This document shows positions 7,302 to 13,251 of a stretch of 13,251 nucleotides of DNA, piece by piece. The stretch is from positions 1 to 13,251 of the forward strand of contig HF989158.1 of NCBI GenBank assembly GCA_000431275.1, read 5' to 3'. The notes beneath the pieces are model-generated. The model did not search any database. It was not told the DNA's origin and saw only the letters and a program-made list of their open reading frames with translations. The stretch comes from Prevotella sp. CAG:755. Lineage in GTDB: Bacteria; Bacteroidota; Bacteroidia; Bacteroidales; Bacteroidaceae. The position numbers and the translations under genes are program-made. How positions within the stretch are numbered: the stretch's first letter is position 1; each line of letters starts with the position of its first letter.

Positions 7302-7309
7302 TATTTTTG
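7302..7309 (+). promoter_or_regulatory. Possible upstream -7 element
   Basis: TATTTTTG fits TAnnTTTG, but no TTTG is seen at the right distance upstream (nearest is ATTG at 7283-7286, spacing 15). It would give a leader of about 190 bases for the NusG-like gene. It is followed by a small hairpin (CAGAC 7311-7315 with GTCTG 7323-7327). Confidence 0.25.
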
Positions 7310-7404
7310 TCAGACCGTCCATGTCTGGTTGATTAAGATGGAACTAATTCGATTAACATTTATATGTTTTTCGACATACATCGTACAATTCCCCTAAAAA
7401 AACA

Positions 7405-7434
7405 TTTCGATTTGCTTTCTTTTATTTAACTTTG
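7405..7434 (+). promoter_or_regulatory. Promoter of the NusG/RyR/TIR operon
   Basis: TAACTTTG at 7427-7434 is an exact TAnnTTTG element, identical to the one in front of rpsP. An imperfect -33 element (TTTC, 7405-7408) lies 18 bases upstream; a TTTG at 7411-7414 is too close. Transcription would start near 7440, about 60 bases before ATG 7501. Confidence 0.6.
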
Positions 7435-7443
7435 TTGCCGGAA

Positions 7444-7470
7444 GTTCCTCTTTCAACAAGAGAGGGAAAC
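7444..7470 (+). promoter_or_regulatory. Leader hairpin ahead of the NusG-like gene
   Basis: Just inside the predicted transcript, GTTCCTCTT (7444-7452) faces AAGAGAGGGAAAC (7458-7470) across a 5-base loop (TCAAC). The TCTT/AAGA core pairs perfectly and the outer part pairs with small bulges. Specialised NusG paralogues such as UpxY and LoaP act on operons through RNA in the 5' leader, so this is the natural candidate for the recognition element. The link is inferred from position. Confidence 0.35.
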
Positions 7471-7500
7471 AAAAGTGTTACGGGTTGTAACTAGTTTACT

Positions 7501-8202
7501 ATGAGCACATTGTCTAATGTGGAAACTCGACGAGGCGAGTATAATCCTCTTACGCCGGACTTACCTCCAGCGTCACCCTCTGAAAAACAAGACATTACGA
7601 CAGAGGTGTCGGTGAAATACGCGCCTGATCCAGACAAGAAATGGTTTGTACTACGCGTAACCTACAATAGGGCAAATCAAGCTATCGTTTTTTTAGAAAA
7701 AAACAATGTAAGCACCTATATTCCAAGACATTTTGTATGGAAATCCACCAAGGGTAAAAGGAGGAAATCACTTCAACCTCTTCTTTCTAATTTACTGTTT
7801 GCATATACTTCTCAAGAAGTGTTGGATTCTTGCATAAAAACAACACCGGCCCTATTTTTCATTTCCTATTATTACGACCACTTCAAGACTTTGCCCTGTG
7901 GGAAAAATCCACCTCTTACGGTTGACTACCGGGAGATGGTGAATTTCATCCGCTTAACGAGCGTCAACAATGAACATATATGTGTGGTAACCCTACAACA
8001 ATGCCATTACAAGAACGGAGACTGGGTACAAGTTGTAAAAGGCGATTTTGAAGGAGTTGTCGGAAAAGTAGCGAGAGTGACAGGGCAGCAACGTGTAGTG
8101 GTCAAGTTGGAAGGAGTTTGTCTTGCTGCTACAGCCTATATACCGAACAGCTTTATTGCAAAGATTCCAGGCAACGATAATCAAATGTTTAAATCAGTAT
8201 AA
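7501..8202 (+). CDS. NusG paralogue, UpxY-like transcription antiterminator
   Basis: Protein of 233 residues. After a Pro-rich N-terminal extension (1-45) comes an NGN domain (about 46-150): KKWFVLRVTYNRANQAIVFL and YIPRHFVW, then LQPLLSNLLFAYTS. A KOW domain (about 170-206) follows: YKNGDWVQVVKGDFEGVVGK, then RVVVKLEGV. This is the layout of the specialised NusG factors that ride on RNA polymerase and suppress premature termination in one particular long operon; in Bacteroides the UpxY proteins do this for capsule operons. No sugar-synthesis genes follow here; instead come two RyR membrane proteins and a TIR protein, 30 bases downstream and in the same direction. As first gene of the operon, with a hairpin in its leader, it probably acts on its own transcript. 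It lies at the start of the AT-rich segment and shares its composition. Confidence 0.85.
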   Translation: MSTLSNVETRRGEYNPLTPDLPPASPSEKQDITTEVSVKYAPDPDKKWFVLRVTYNRANQAIVFLEKNNVSTYIPRHFVWKSTKGKRRKSLQPLLSNLLFAYTSQEVLDSCIKTTPALFFISYYYDHFKTLPCGKNPPLTVDYREMVNFIRLTSVNNEHICVVTLQQCHYKNGDWVQVVKGDFEGVVGKVARVTGQQRVVVKLEGVCLAATAYIPNSFIAKIPGNDNQMFKSV

Positions 8203-8232
8203 TACGGGAACAGACTTTGTAAAATCATATAT

Positions 8233-10443
8233 ATGCTTACCTTACCTTTATTTATTGCTGTTGAAGATTCGTGCTCAGAAAATAGCAGTGTGTTATTAGG
8301 GCAGCTGGAAAATGGGGATTACTGTTTCATAAACCCGGTATGGATTGTTTTCTTCTTTATTCTTATAGTCTGTATCATACGCTTGTATTTGTGGGCGAGA
8401 GAGCTTGTAAGATTGGTGAGAGGAAAGTTTAATATCCCATCGCTGATAAATGAAGTGTTACCGGAAACGGCTTGGCTTGTTTTCGTTTCTGGTATGGCTA
8501 TATATTATGTCGGGTATGCTTATGCTGGAACAGTGGGTTGTTTTGTGACGCTTGCACTGCGTTCAGCCCTGTCTGCATTCGAAATGTTTTTGTCAAAATC
8601 CAATTTGATTGGCATTGCGGAAAATTGCAAAAATAACTCCGGCTACATGTTTTGCTTTGCTCTCATCCATGCGGCAGCAGTAGCGGTAAGCATGATTTTT
8701 GCTGTAGCGTGCTTTGGCAAACGGGTGGCGGATTATATGCGAGGACTCATCTGGATATATGCACCTAAGAAGCCCGAGCTGAATGTGTTTTGGGGATTGA
8801 ATGAAAAAAGCATGCTTCTGGCTAAAAATATCTACAAAGAGACTAAAGGTAAGGCTAGAATTGTTTTTGTAGATTGGCCGCAGACTCAAGAAGAAAACAG
8901 GACCGGACAGGGCTTCAGTGGCATAATGGGCTTACTGTCTTATAAATCTAAGGCTGCAAAGCAACTTTCAGATATAAAGTATATCCTATTACGAAGCTCA
9001 ATGTCGCCGGATGCAATAGATGCGACTCATCCGGAAATACTTCGGGAGATAAACCTCGGAAAGCTGGCAAAATTCATGAACAGATCAGAGCAAACAAACT
9101 TTTTTGTCTTATCCAACAATGAAAATGCCAATATACACGCAGCCATCAATCTACTGACCTGTGAAGCAGGAAGAAATGCAAATCGCATATACTGTAATGC
9201 CAGGGAAACAAAGGAAGTAGCAATTCTGGCTGAACCTACCAAAGGAAAACTACAAATCATTGATGATTCGAAAGCTGCCATCATGGAGTTTGCCATGCGG
9301 AAAAACGAAGAAGGCAAATGCCTTGCCCATCCCATCAACTTTGTAGAAATAAATCATCAGTTAGGTTGCGTGGAGACAAAGAAACCGTTCACCGCATTCA
9401 TCATCGGTTTTGGCACTACCGGACAGGAAGCATTACGATTCCTTTATGAGTTTTCAGCTTTTGCAGACTGCCACGGAAAGAAAACGCCTGTGGATTTTCA
9501 TGTGTTCGACAAACAAGTCGACGAGATGAGAGGAGAGCTGTACCAAGAGATACCGTCCTTACCTCTTTTAGAGGACATAAATGAAATTACACTCCACTCG
9601 TGCAATGCCGGAACACTCGAATTCCTTGACCAATTGCACAGACTTGTAGACAATCTAAACTACGTGGTAGTTGCCACAGGGGAAGACGAGCGCAACCTAC
9701 ACATTGCTACCATGATTTATGAATATGCCCTGCAACACCGACAGAACGGTTTCAATAAATTCAAAATCCTTGTGCGCCTTTATGACTCCGGCTCTGAATA
9801 CAAATTCCAAAAAATAATTGAAGCTTATGGAAACTGCCATTTTTCTGCTATGGAACATTTCGGTAATCCAAGCGACATTTATACAAAGAAATGGGTGGTG
9901 GATGATGCGGAAAAAGATGAAGCAGTCAAGTTCTATGAAGCTTATTGCCAGGTTGCCCATGAAGAATGCAGGTCGTTTAACGATAGGTGGGATTACGAAG
10001 TAGGAAGAGAACAGACCAAATTATTAGGATACCGAAGAATAAACAGGAAGCTGATGCAAGACAGGGCGAACAGCAAGCACTGTTACACCAAAGAAGTGCT
10101 GCTGGGTCTACATGATATGTCAGAGACGCCCGTACTTCCGTCATGGCCGATTAAAATGGAAACAGGAAGCCAAGCAGAACAGGATTGGCGTTGCCGACTC
10201 CTCAATGTTTCGATAGGCGAACACCTCAGATGGAACGCATCACACCTGATGATGGGATATTTGCCCATGCCGATTGAAGAAGCAAAAGCCATATCGAATA
10301 GTTGCAATGAAAAGACAAAAAAGCACCTTTGTATTACTGATTGGGACAAACTGCCTGCAAACCCCGACTACAAAGAATACGACTATATGGTAGTATGCAC
10401 AACGGTAGAACAATATAACAAGAGGAAACACGATAATGATTAA
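8233..10443 (+). CDS. Membrane protein with tandem Rossmann (TrkA-N-like) domains and C-terminal RyR domain
   Basis: Protein of 736 residues. Hydrophobic segments suggest three or four membrane helices: about 34-56 (PVWIVFFFILIVCIIRLYLW), 79-118 (one or two helices) and 138-162. A basic stretch (GKRVADYMRG) follows, so the rest should be cytoplasmic. A first nucleotide-fold segment starts at 183 (LNVFWGLNEKSMLLAKNIY), with a degenerate glycine loop; a second at 387-406 has an intact one (TAFIIGFGTTGQEALRFLYE), followed by the strand VDFHVFDK (420-427) and LNYVVVATGEDERN (475-488). The C-terminus (about 658-735) is an RyR domain: SIGEHLRWNASHLMMGYLP, then the CITDWDKL and YDYMVVCTT blocks. The gene overlaps the next by 8 bases, implying co-translation and probably a shared complex with the second RyR protein. 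Its ligand, ion or enzymatic role is unknown. It could be a ligand sensor, an accessory channel subunit or the effector itself. Confidence 0.75.
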   Translation: MLTLPLFIAVEDSCSENSSVLLGQLENGDYCFINPVWIVFFFILIVCIIRLYLWARELVRLVRGKFNIPSLINEVLPETAWLVFVSGMAIYYVGYAYAGTVGCFVTLALRSALSAFEMFLSKSNLIGIAENCKNNSGYMFCFALIHAAAVAVSMIFAVACFGKRVADYMRGLIWIYAPKKPELNVFWGLNEKSMLLAKNIYKETKGKARIVFVDWPQTQEENRTGQGFSGIMGLLSYKSKAAKQLSDIKYILLRSSMSPDAIDATHPEILREINLGKLAKFMNRSEQTNFFVLSNNENANIHAAINLLTCEAGRNANRIYCNARETKEVAILAEPTKGKLQIIDDSKAAIMEFAMRKNEEGKCLAHPINFVEINHQLGCVETKKPFTAFIIGFGTTGQEALRFLYEFSAFADCHGKKTPVDFHVFDKQVDEMRGELYQEIPSLPLLEDINEITLHSCNAGTLEFLDQLHRLVDNLNYVVVATGEDERNLHIATMIYEYALQHRQNGFNKFKILVRLYDSGSEYKFQKIIEAYGNCHFSAMEHFGNPSDIYTKKWVVDDAEKDEAVKFYEAYCQVAHEECRSFNDRWDYEVGREQTKLLGYRRINRKLMQDRANSKHCYTKEVLLGLHDMSETPVLPSWPIKMETGSQAEQDWRCRLLNVSIGEHLRWNASHLMMGYLPMPIEEAKAISNSCNEKTKKHLCITDWDKLPANPDYKEYDYMVVCTTVEQYNKRKHDND

Positions 10444-12427
10444 AAAGATTAAAGTTATTTGGACATTTTTGCGGAAGCATTTTGACAAGGCAATTTATAG
10501 AGGTGGCTGGATGCAATTTTTTTGGCTAACGGTTTTTGTTGCCTTTTGGGGTGCGTTAGGAGTGTGGGCATCATCTCGTTTTGATGTAGACGGATGGCGA
10601 GTGATAGAATTATTGCTTGACCCCGGTTCTTTCTGCGATTCCGATGAGGAAACGTGTGGGAAGGCAAATATTTATTTCCAACTGATAGTAACCCTTTTGG
10701 GGGCGGTGTTCTTCACAAGTTTGCTAATCGGTTCAGTCGGAAACTTTTTGGAACGACGGATTGACCGATACCGCAACGGAGGAGTAGCTTATGATGTGGA
10801 CGACCACATCCTGATTATCGGAGCCGGTAGTATGTTGGTGAACCTGATAAAATCACTGTTGGAGGACGAAGCGAACACCAAGCGCGACATCGTTATCCTT
10901 ACTTCAAAAGACGCGGAAGAGGTGCGTGGGCATGTCTTTTCAGAAATCCCCAAGAAGTACACACGCAACATCTATGTGTATTATGGAAGTCGTGTGCGGA
11001 AAGACACTCTGAACAAACTGGATGCATTCCAAACCAAGGCCGTTTATCTTTTGGGGGAAGATGACGAACCAGCACATGATTCCATCAACATGAAATGTTA
11101 TGAAGCACTTACAGAAGTTTGCGAGCGTTCGCAACGTACCATTGAGTGTTACATGGTGTTGGAGCGGCTCACCTCTCTACAACTTTTTTATTATAGGCAA
11201 GACAATGTGTCTTCTGGCAAATTGCGGCTTACCGTCGTAAATTCATTAGAGAATGTAGCACAGCGTGTGTTGGTCAGCCAATCTTACCGGGACGGAGAGA
11301 TGTATCCAACATTAGACCGGAATGGAATCCATACGGATGACGATAAGTTTGTACATTTCATCATTGTAGGAATGACTCCCATGGGATATGCCATGGCCAT
11401 TACAGCAGCCCATGTATGCCATTTCCCTAACTTCCACAGTAAGGGGCTTCGAACAAAAATCACATTCGTTCAGGCTGGAATCAAGCAGGAAATGAATTTC
11501 TTCTTAGGCCGCTACAGCGAATTAATGAAGCTGTCATATTGGGAATATATCAATTTAGAAGATCCGTCACAGTGCAATGCATCTTATCCAGATGCCCGAT
11601 ATGTATCTTCATCGCCCGACAGGAAAGGTTTTTTGGATATAGAATGGGAGTTCATAGATGGCGGCATAGAAGCTCCGGAAGTAAGAGATTATTTAGAAAA
11701 GTGTGCTGAAAACAATGACAAGTCCGAACTGTTGACCATAGCCCTTTGCGGCGATTCCCCGGAAGAGAATGCTTCTGCTGCCCTTTTCCTGCCTGAAATC
11801 ATCAATGAGAAGCAGATTCCGCTTTTCGTTTACCAACCGGGAGGCGACCAAATGATGCGGATTGTCAAATACTCTCCTCGATATTCTCACATTTATCCTT
11901 TTGGAATGAAAACCGACGCCTTTGACAAGCAATATCATGAACGGATGAAACAAGCGAGAAGAATCATGTACCTATACAGTCAGGATGGAACCATCAAGGA
12001 CATGCCAGAAGGCGAAGAGGAAGAACTTGTCGAGAGCTGGTTCAACACCCAGTATGTTTTTCAACAGTCAAATATGTATGCCGCCAATTCCATCCCGTTC
12101 AAGATGAGAAGCTTATCTGTTCATGAGAACAAAGACCTTTCGGAAGAGGATATCGACTTAATAGCAAGGACGGAACACAACCGCTGGAATATAGAGCGGT
12201 TGCTGATGGGATTCAGCCCCTACCCGCTTTCCAAGCGTATGGCATTTAAGGAAGTTCTGTCTTCTAACAACCATAAAGCGAAAGAAGAGTTGGCCGAAAA
12301 ACTTAAAGAGGCAAAAGAAAGACGGTTTAAGCACAAAGACATTGCCCCGTATGATGAACTTTTAGACGGTTCCAAGAAATACGACCGGACAATCGTCAAG
12401 AACATCTTTAATGTATCAAGAATATGA
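10436..12427 (+). CDS. CASTOR/POLLUX-like ion channel protein with C-terminal RyR domain
   Basis: Protein of 663 residues. Two membrane helices (about 26-47 and 81-101) flank a loop containing LLLDPGSFCDSDEE (residues 60-73), placed like the pore region of CASTOR/POLLUX channels (ADSG/ADAG-NHAD in the plant proteins); a Cys pair (67, 74) lies in this loop. The second helix runs into SLLIGSVGNFLERRIDRYRN and the RCK/TrkA-N start DDHILIIGAGSMLVNLIKSL (122-141), with the strand RDIVILTSKD and YYGSRVRKDTLNKLDAF, typical of this channel family. A second Rossmann start is HFIIVGMTPMGYAMAITAA (307-325) and a third ELLTIALCGDSPEENASAA (431-449). The RyR domain (about 568-660) is a textbook match: LIARTEHNRWNIERLLMGFS, then HKDIAPYDEL and KKYDRTIVKNI. 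Known relatives are nucleus- or membrane-located cation channels gated through the cytosolic domains. Here the RyR domain probably supplies the ligand sensor. ATG 10436 overlaps the previous gene by 8 bases. Confidence 0.8.
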   Translation: MIKKIKVIWTFLRKHFDKAIYRGGWMQFFWLTVFVAFWGALGVWASSRFDVDGWRVIELLLDPGSFCDSDEETCGKANIYFQLIVTLLGAVFFTSLLIGSVGNFLERRIDRYRNGGVAYDVDDHILIIGAGSMLVNLIKSLLEDEANTKRDIVILTSKDAEEVRGHVFSEIPKKYTRNIYVYYGSRVRKDTLNKLDAFQTKAVYLLGEDDEPAHDSINMKCYEALTEVCERSQRTIECYMVLERLTSLQLFYYRQDNVSSGKLRLTVVNSLENVAQRVLVSQSYRDGEMYPTLDRNGIHTDDDKFVHFIIVGMTPMGYAMAITAAHVCHFPNFHSKGLRTKITFVQAGIKQEMNFFLGRYSELMKLSYWEYINLEDPSQCNASYPDARYVSSSPDRKGFLDIEWEFIDGGIEAPEVRDYLEKCAENNDKSELLTIALCGDSPEENASAALFLPEIINEKQIPLFVYQPGGDQMMRIVKYSPRYSHIYPFGMKTDAFDKQYHERMKQARRIMYLYSQDGTIKDMPEGEEEELVESWFNTQYVFQQSNMYAANSIPFKMRSLSVHENKDLSEEDIDLIARTEHNRWNIERLLMGFSPYPLSKRMAFKEVLSSNNHKAKEELAEKLKEAKERRFKHKDIAPYDELLDGSKKYDRTIVKNIFNVSRI

Positions 12428-12483
12428 TTAAACCAGCAGAATTTATCCATCCAGAAGATGCAGCCTGTTTATGACAGTTGAAA

Positions 12484-12495
12484 ATGTCTAGACAT
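12484..12495. promoter_or_regulatory. 12-bp perfect palindrome before the TIR gene
   Basis: ATGTCTAGACAT lies 55 bases before the TIR start, in the only sizeable gap (123 bases) within the operon. It could be an operator or a short mRNA hairpin. No convincing TAnnTTTG element is seen near it, so an internal promoter is not established. Confidence 0.3.
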
Positions 12496-12550
12496 AAGAC
12501 AAAGCAATATCTAAGTATAGAGTAAGAGTAAATCAATAAACTATAATCTT

Positions 12551-13066
12551 ATGACCCACGATGTGTTTATAAGTTATTCTAGTAAAGATAAAAACGTGGT
12601 TGATGAAATATGCAATCTATTTAGCATATACTCAATAACGTATTGGCGGGATACGAACGAGGTACATATGGGCGGAAAATTTATGGAGGACATAGTTGAT
12701 GCAATCAATGCCTCATCCATCGTTTTGTTCATCTCGTCAGTTGATTCAAATCATTCAATTTACACGGCCAAAGAAGTCGCATTTGCATTCAATGCCGGTA
12801 AATATATTATTCCATACAAAATAGATGATTCTTCATTTAGTAAAAATCTGCAATTTGTTATGACAGATTTGAACTGCATCAATGCAACTCCTTATTCACA
12901 GCAAAAGGCAGAATTACTTATTCATGATATTTTGTCCTTATTACGAGGAGAGAGACATAAAGAAATGCACAAAACGCATAAGCGTGAATACATTGATGTT
13001 GAGAAATGGGACGAGCCTGGTAACAGAATTTGGCGGTACCTTAGAAAAATATTTCAAGATAAATAA
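12551..13066 (+). CDS. Stand-alone TIR-domain protein (predicted NAD+-cleaving signal enzyme)
   Basis: Protein of 171 residues. Residues 1 to about 130 form a TIR_2-type domain: the opening strand and box 1 HDVFISYSSKDKNVVDEIC (3-21), SIYSITYWRDTNEVHMGGKF with the conserved Trp32 (25-44), DAINASSIVLFISSVDSNHS (50-69), and YTAKEVAFAFNAGKYIIPYK (71-90), in which Glu75 sits where bacterial and plant TIR enzymes carry their catalytic Glu. The tail (about 132-171) is basic and has no recognised domain. There is no membrane segment or fused effector, as in the Thoeris signal-making protein ThsB. Bacterial TIR enzymes cleave NAD+ and release ADP-ribose-type messengers; that activity is expected but not shown here. 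It follows the RyR genes in the same direction and precedes another gene by 14 bases. If it lacks activity, it could act as a TIR-TIR adaptor. Confidence 0.85.
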   Translation: MTHDVFISYSSKDKNVVDEICNLFSIYSITYWRDTNEVHMGGKFMEDIVDAINASSIVLFISSVDSNHSIYTAKEVAFAFNAGKYIIPYKIDDSSFSKNLQFVMTDLNCINATPYSQQKAELLIHDILSLLRGERHKEMHKTHKREYIDVEKWDEPGNRIWRYLRKIFQDK

Positions 13067-13080
13067 TAAATAAGTAAGTC

Positions 13081-13251
13081 ATGGGAAAAATTAAAATTGA
13101 TGGTTCTATTATTAGTAGAGCCACACAGGGAGAAAAGGATGCCATAATGGCCATGTTTCAGACATTTATGTCTGAGGACGAGAAAATTATCGCAGTAGAG
13201 TATTTTGGTAAATATGGAATTGCTGAATTCAACTTGCAAATGCAACAGAAT
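13081..13251 (+). CDS. Start of an unidentified protein (3' end outside window)
   Basis: ATG 13081 opens a frame that runs 57 codons to the window edge without a stop: MGKIKIDGSIISRATQGEKD, then MFQTFMSEDEKIIAVEYFGK and YGIAEFNLQMQQN. It begins 14 bases after the TIR stop, in the same direction and with the same AT-rich composition, so it is probably part of the operon. The 'F-x-E-D-E-x-I..A-E-Y-x-G-K-x-G' run resembles the opening of bacterial PH-like (membrane-associated) domain proteins, but only the first strands are present, so this is a guess. No membrane helix or signal peptide is visible in the part seen. Confidence 0.6.
   Translation, partial: MGKIKIDGSIISRATQGEKDAIMAMFQTFMSEDEKIIAVEYFGKYGIAEFNLQMQQN

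Larger units (their letters stand above)
6838..7500. other. Gene-poor junction between GC-rich and AT-rich DNA
   Basis: About 660 bases separate the second AraC gene from the NusG-like gene. The first 420 or so are of mixed composition and contain short broken frames (for example the open stretch 7075-7257, and a frame ending VNEFIGELDTGD at about 6950). From about 7260 the sequence turns clearly AT-rich and stays so to the window end. No tRNA, integrase or insertion-sequence end is visible, so the boundary of the suspected acquired segment cannot be fixed exactly. Promoter elements for the downstream operon lie in the last 200 bases. Confidence 0.5.

Noticed and set aside
7260..7500. Invertible promoter like those of Bacteroides capsule loci
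   Set aside because: No pair of matching inverted repeats flanking the promoter could be found by eye, and no invertase gene is in view.
6838..7500. tRNA or integrase at the edge of the AT-rich block
   Set aside because: No cloverleaf-like sequence with a T-arm motif and no recombinase frame was found on either strand.
8530..8553. Potassium-channel selectivity filter in the first RyR protein (TVGC resembling TVGYG)
   Set aside because: The residues after TVG do not match, and the surrounding segment does not show the pore helix and inner helix layout.

Overview
The window looks like chromosome from a GC-rich member of the Bacteroidales, most likely Alistipes or a relative in the Rikenellaceae. 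The reasons are promoters of the TTTG / TAnnTTTG type, AT-rich ribosome-binding regions, a ribosomal protein S16 with a long Ala/Lys/Glu tail, and a UpxY-type NusG paralogue. The genus is an inference from style and not from a database match.

Layout. Positions 1-1300 hold core genes: the 3' end of cysS, then rpsP with its own promoter and a strong 3' hairpin. Positions 1301-6840 hold a GC-rich accessory block built around two AraC-family regulators (1562-2368 and 6010-6837) and two close paralogues of an aldo/keto reductase (3052-3897 forward, 4635-5477 reverse). Between them lie decayed genes: a third aldo/keto reductase reduced to its C-terminal part and cut by a TAG codon (4044-4379, reverse), and a cysteine-rich protein with a frame break (2529-2824) preceded by the tail of another gene. 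A cluster of GC-rich palindromic repeats (5578-5799) lies between the reverse reductase and the second regulator.

From about 7260 to the end the DNA becomes much more AT-rich, and all genes point forward as one apparent operon. The order is: a NusG/UpxY-like antiterminator (7501-8202); a membrane protein with two Rossmann-type domains and a C-terminal RyR domain (8233-10443); a two-helix CASTOR/POLLUX-like channel protein with RCK-type domains and a C-terminal RyR domain (10436-12427, overlapping the previous gene by 8 bases); a stand-alone TIR-domain protein (12551-13066); and the start of another gene running off the window (13081 on).

How the parts may work together. TIR proteins in bacterial immunity cleave NAD+ and make ADP-ribose-type signals. 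RyR domains in bacteria have been proposed to sense nucleotides of this kind, and CASTOR/POLLUX proteins are ligand-regulated ion channels. The best reading of 7501-13251 is therefore a horizontally acquired conflict or defence operon in which a TIR enzyme signals to a pair of RyR-bearing membrane proteins that open or depolarise the membrane, with a dedicated NusG paralogue helping polymerase through the long operon. The domain calls are read from sequence; the signalling circuit is inference.
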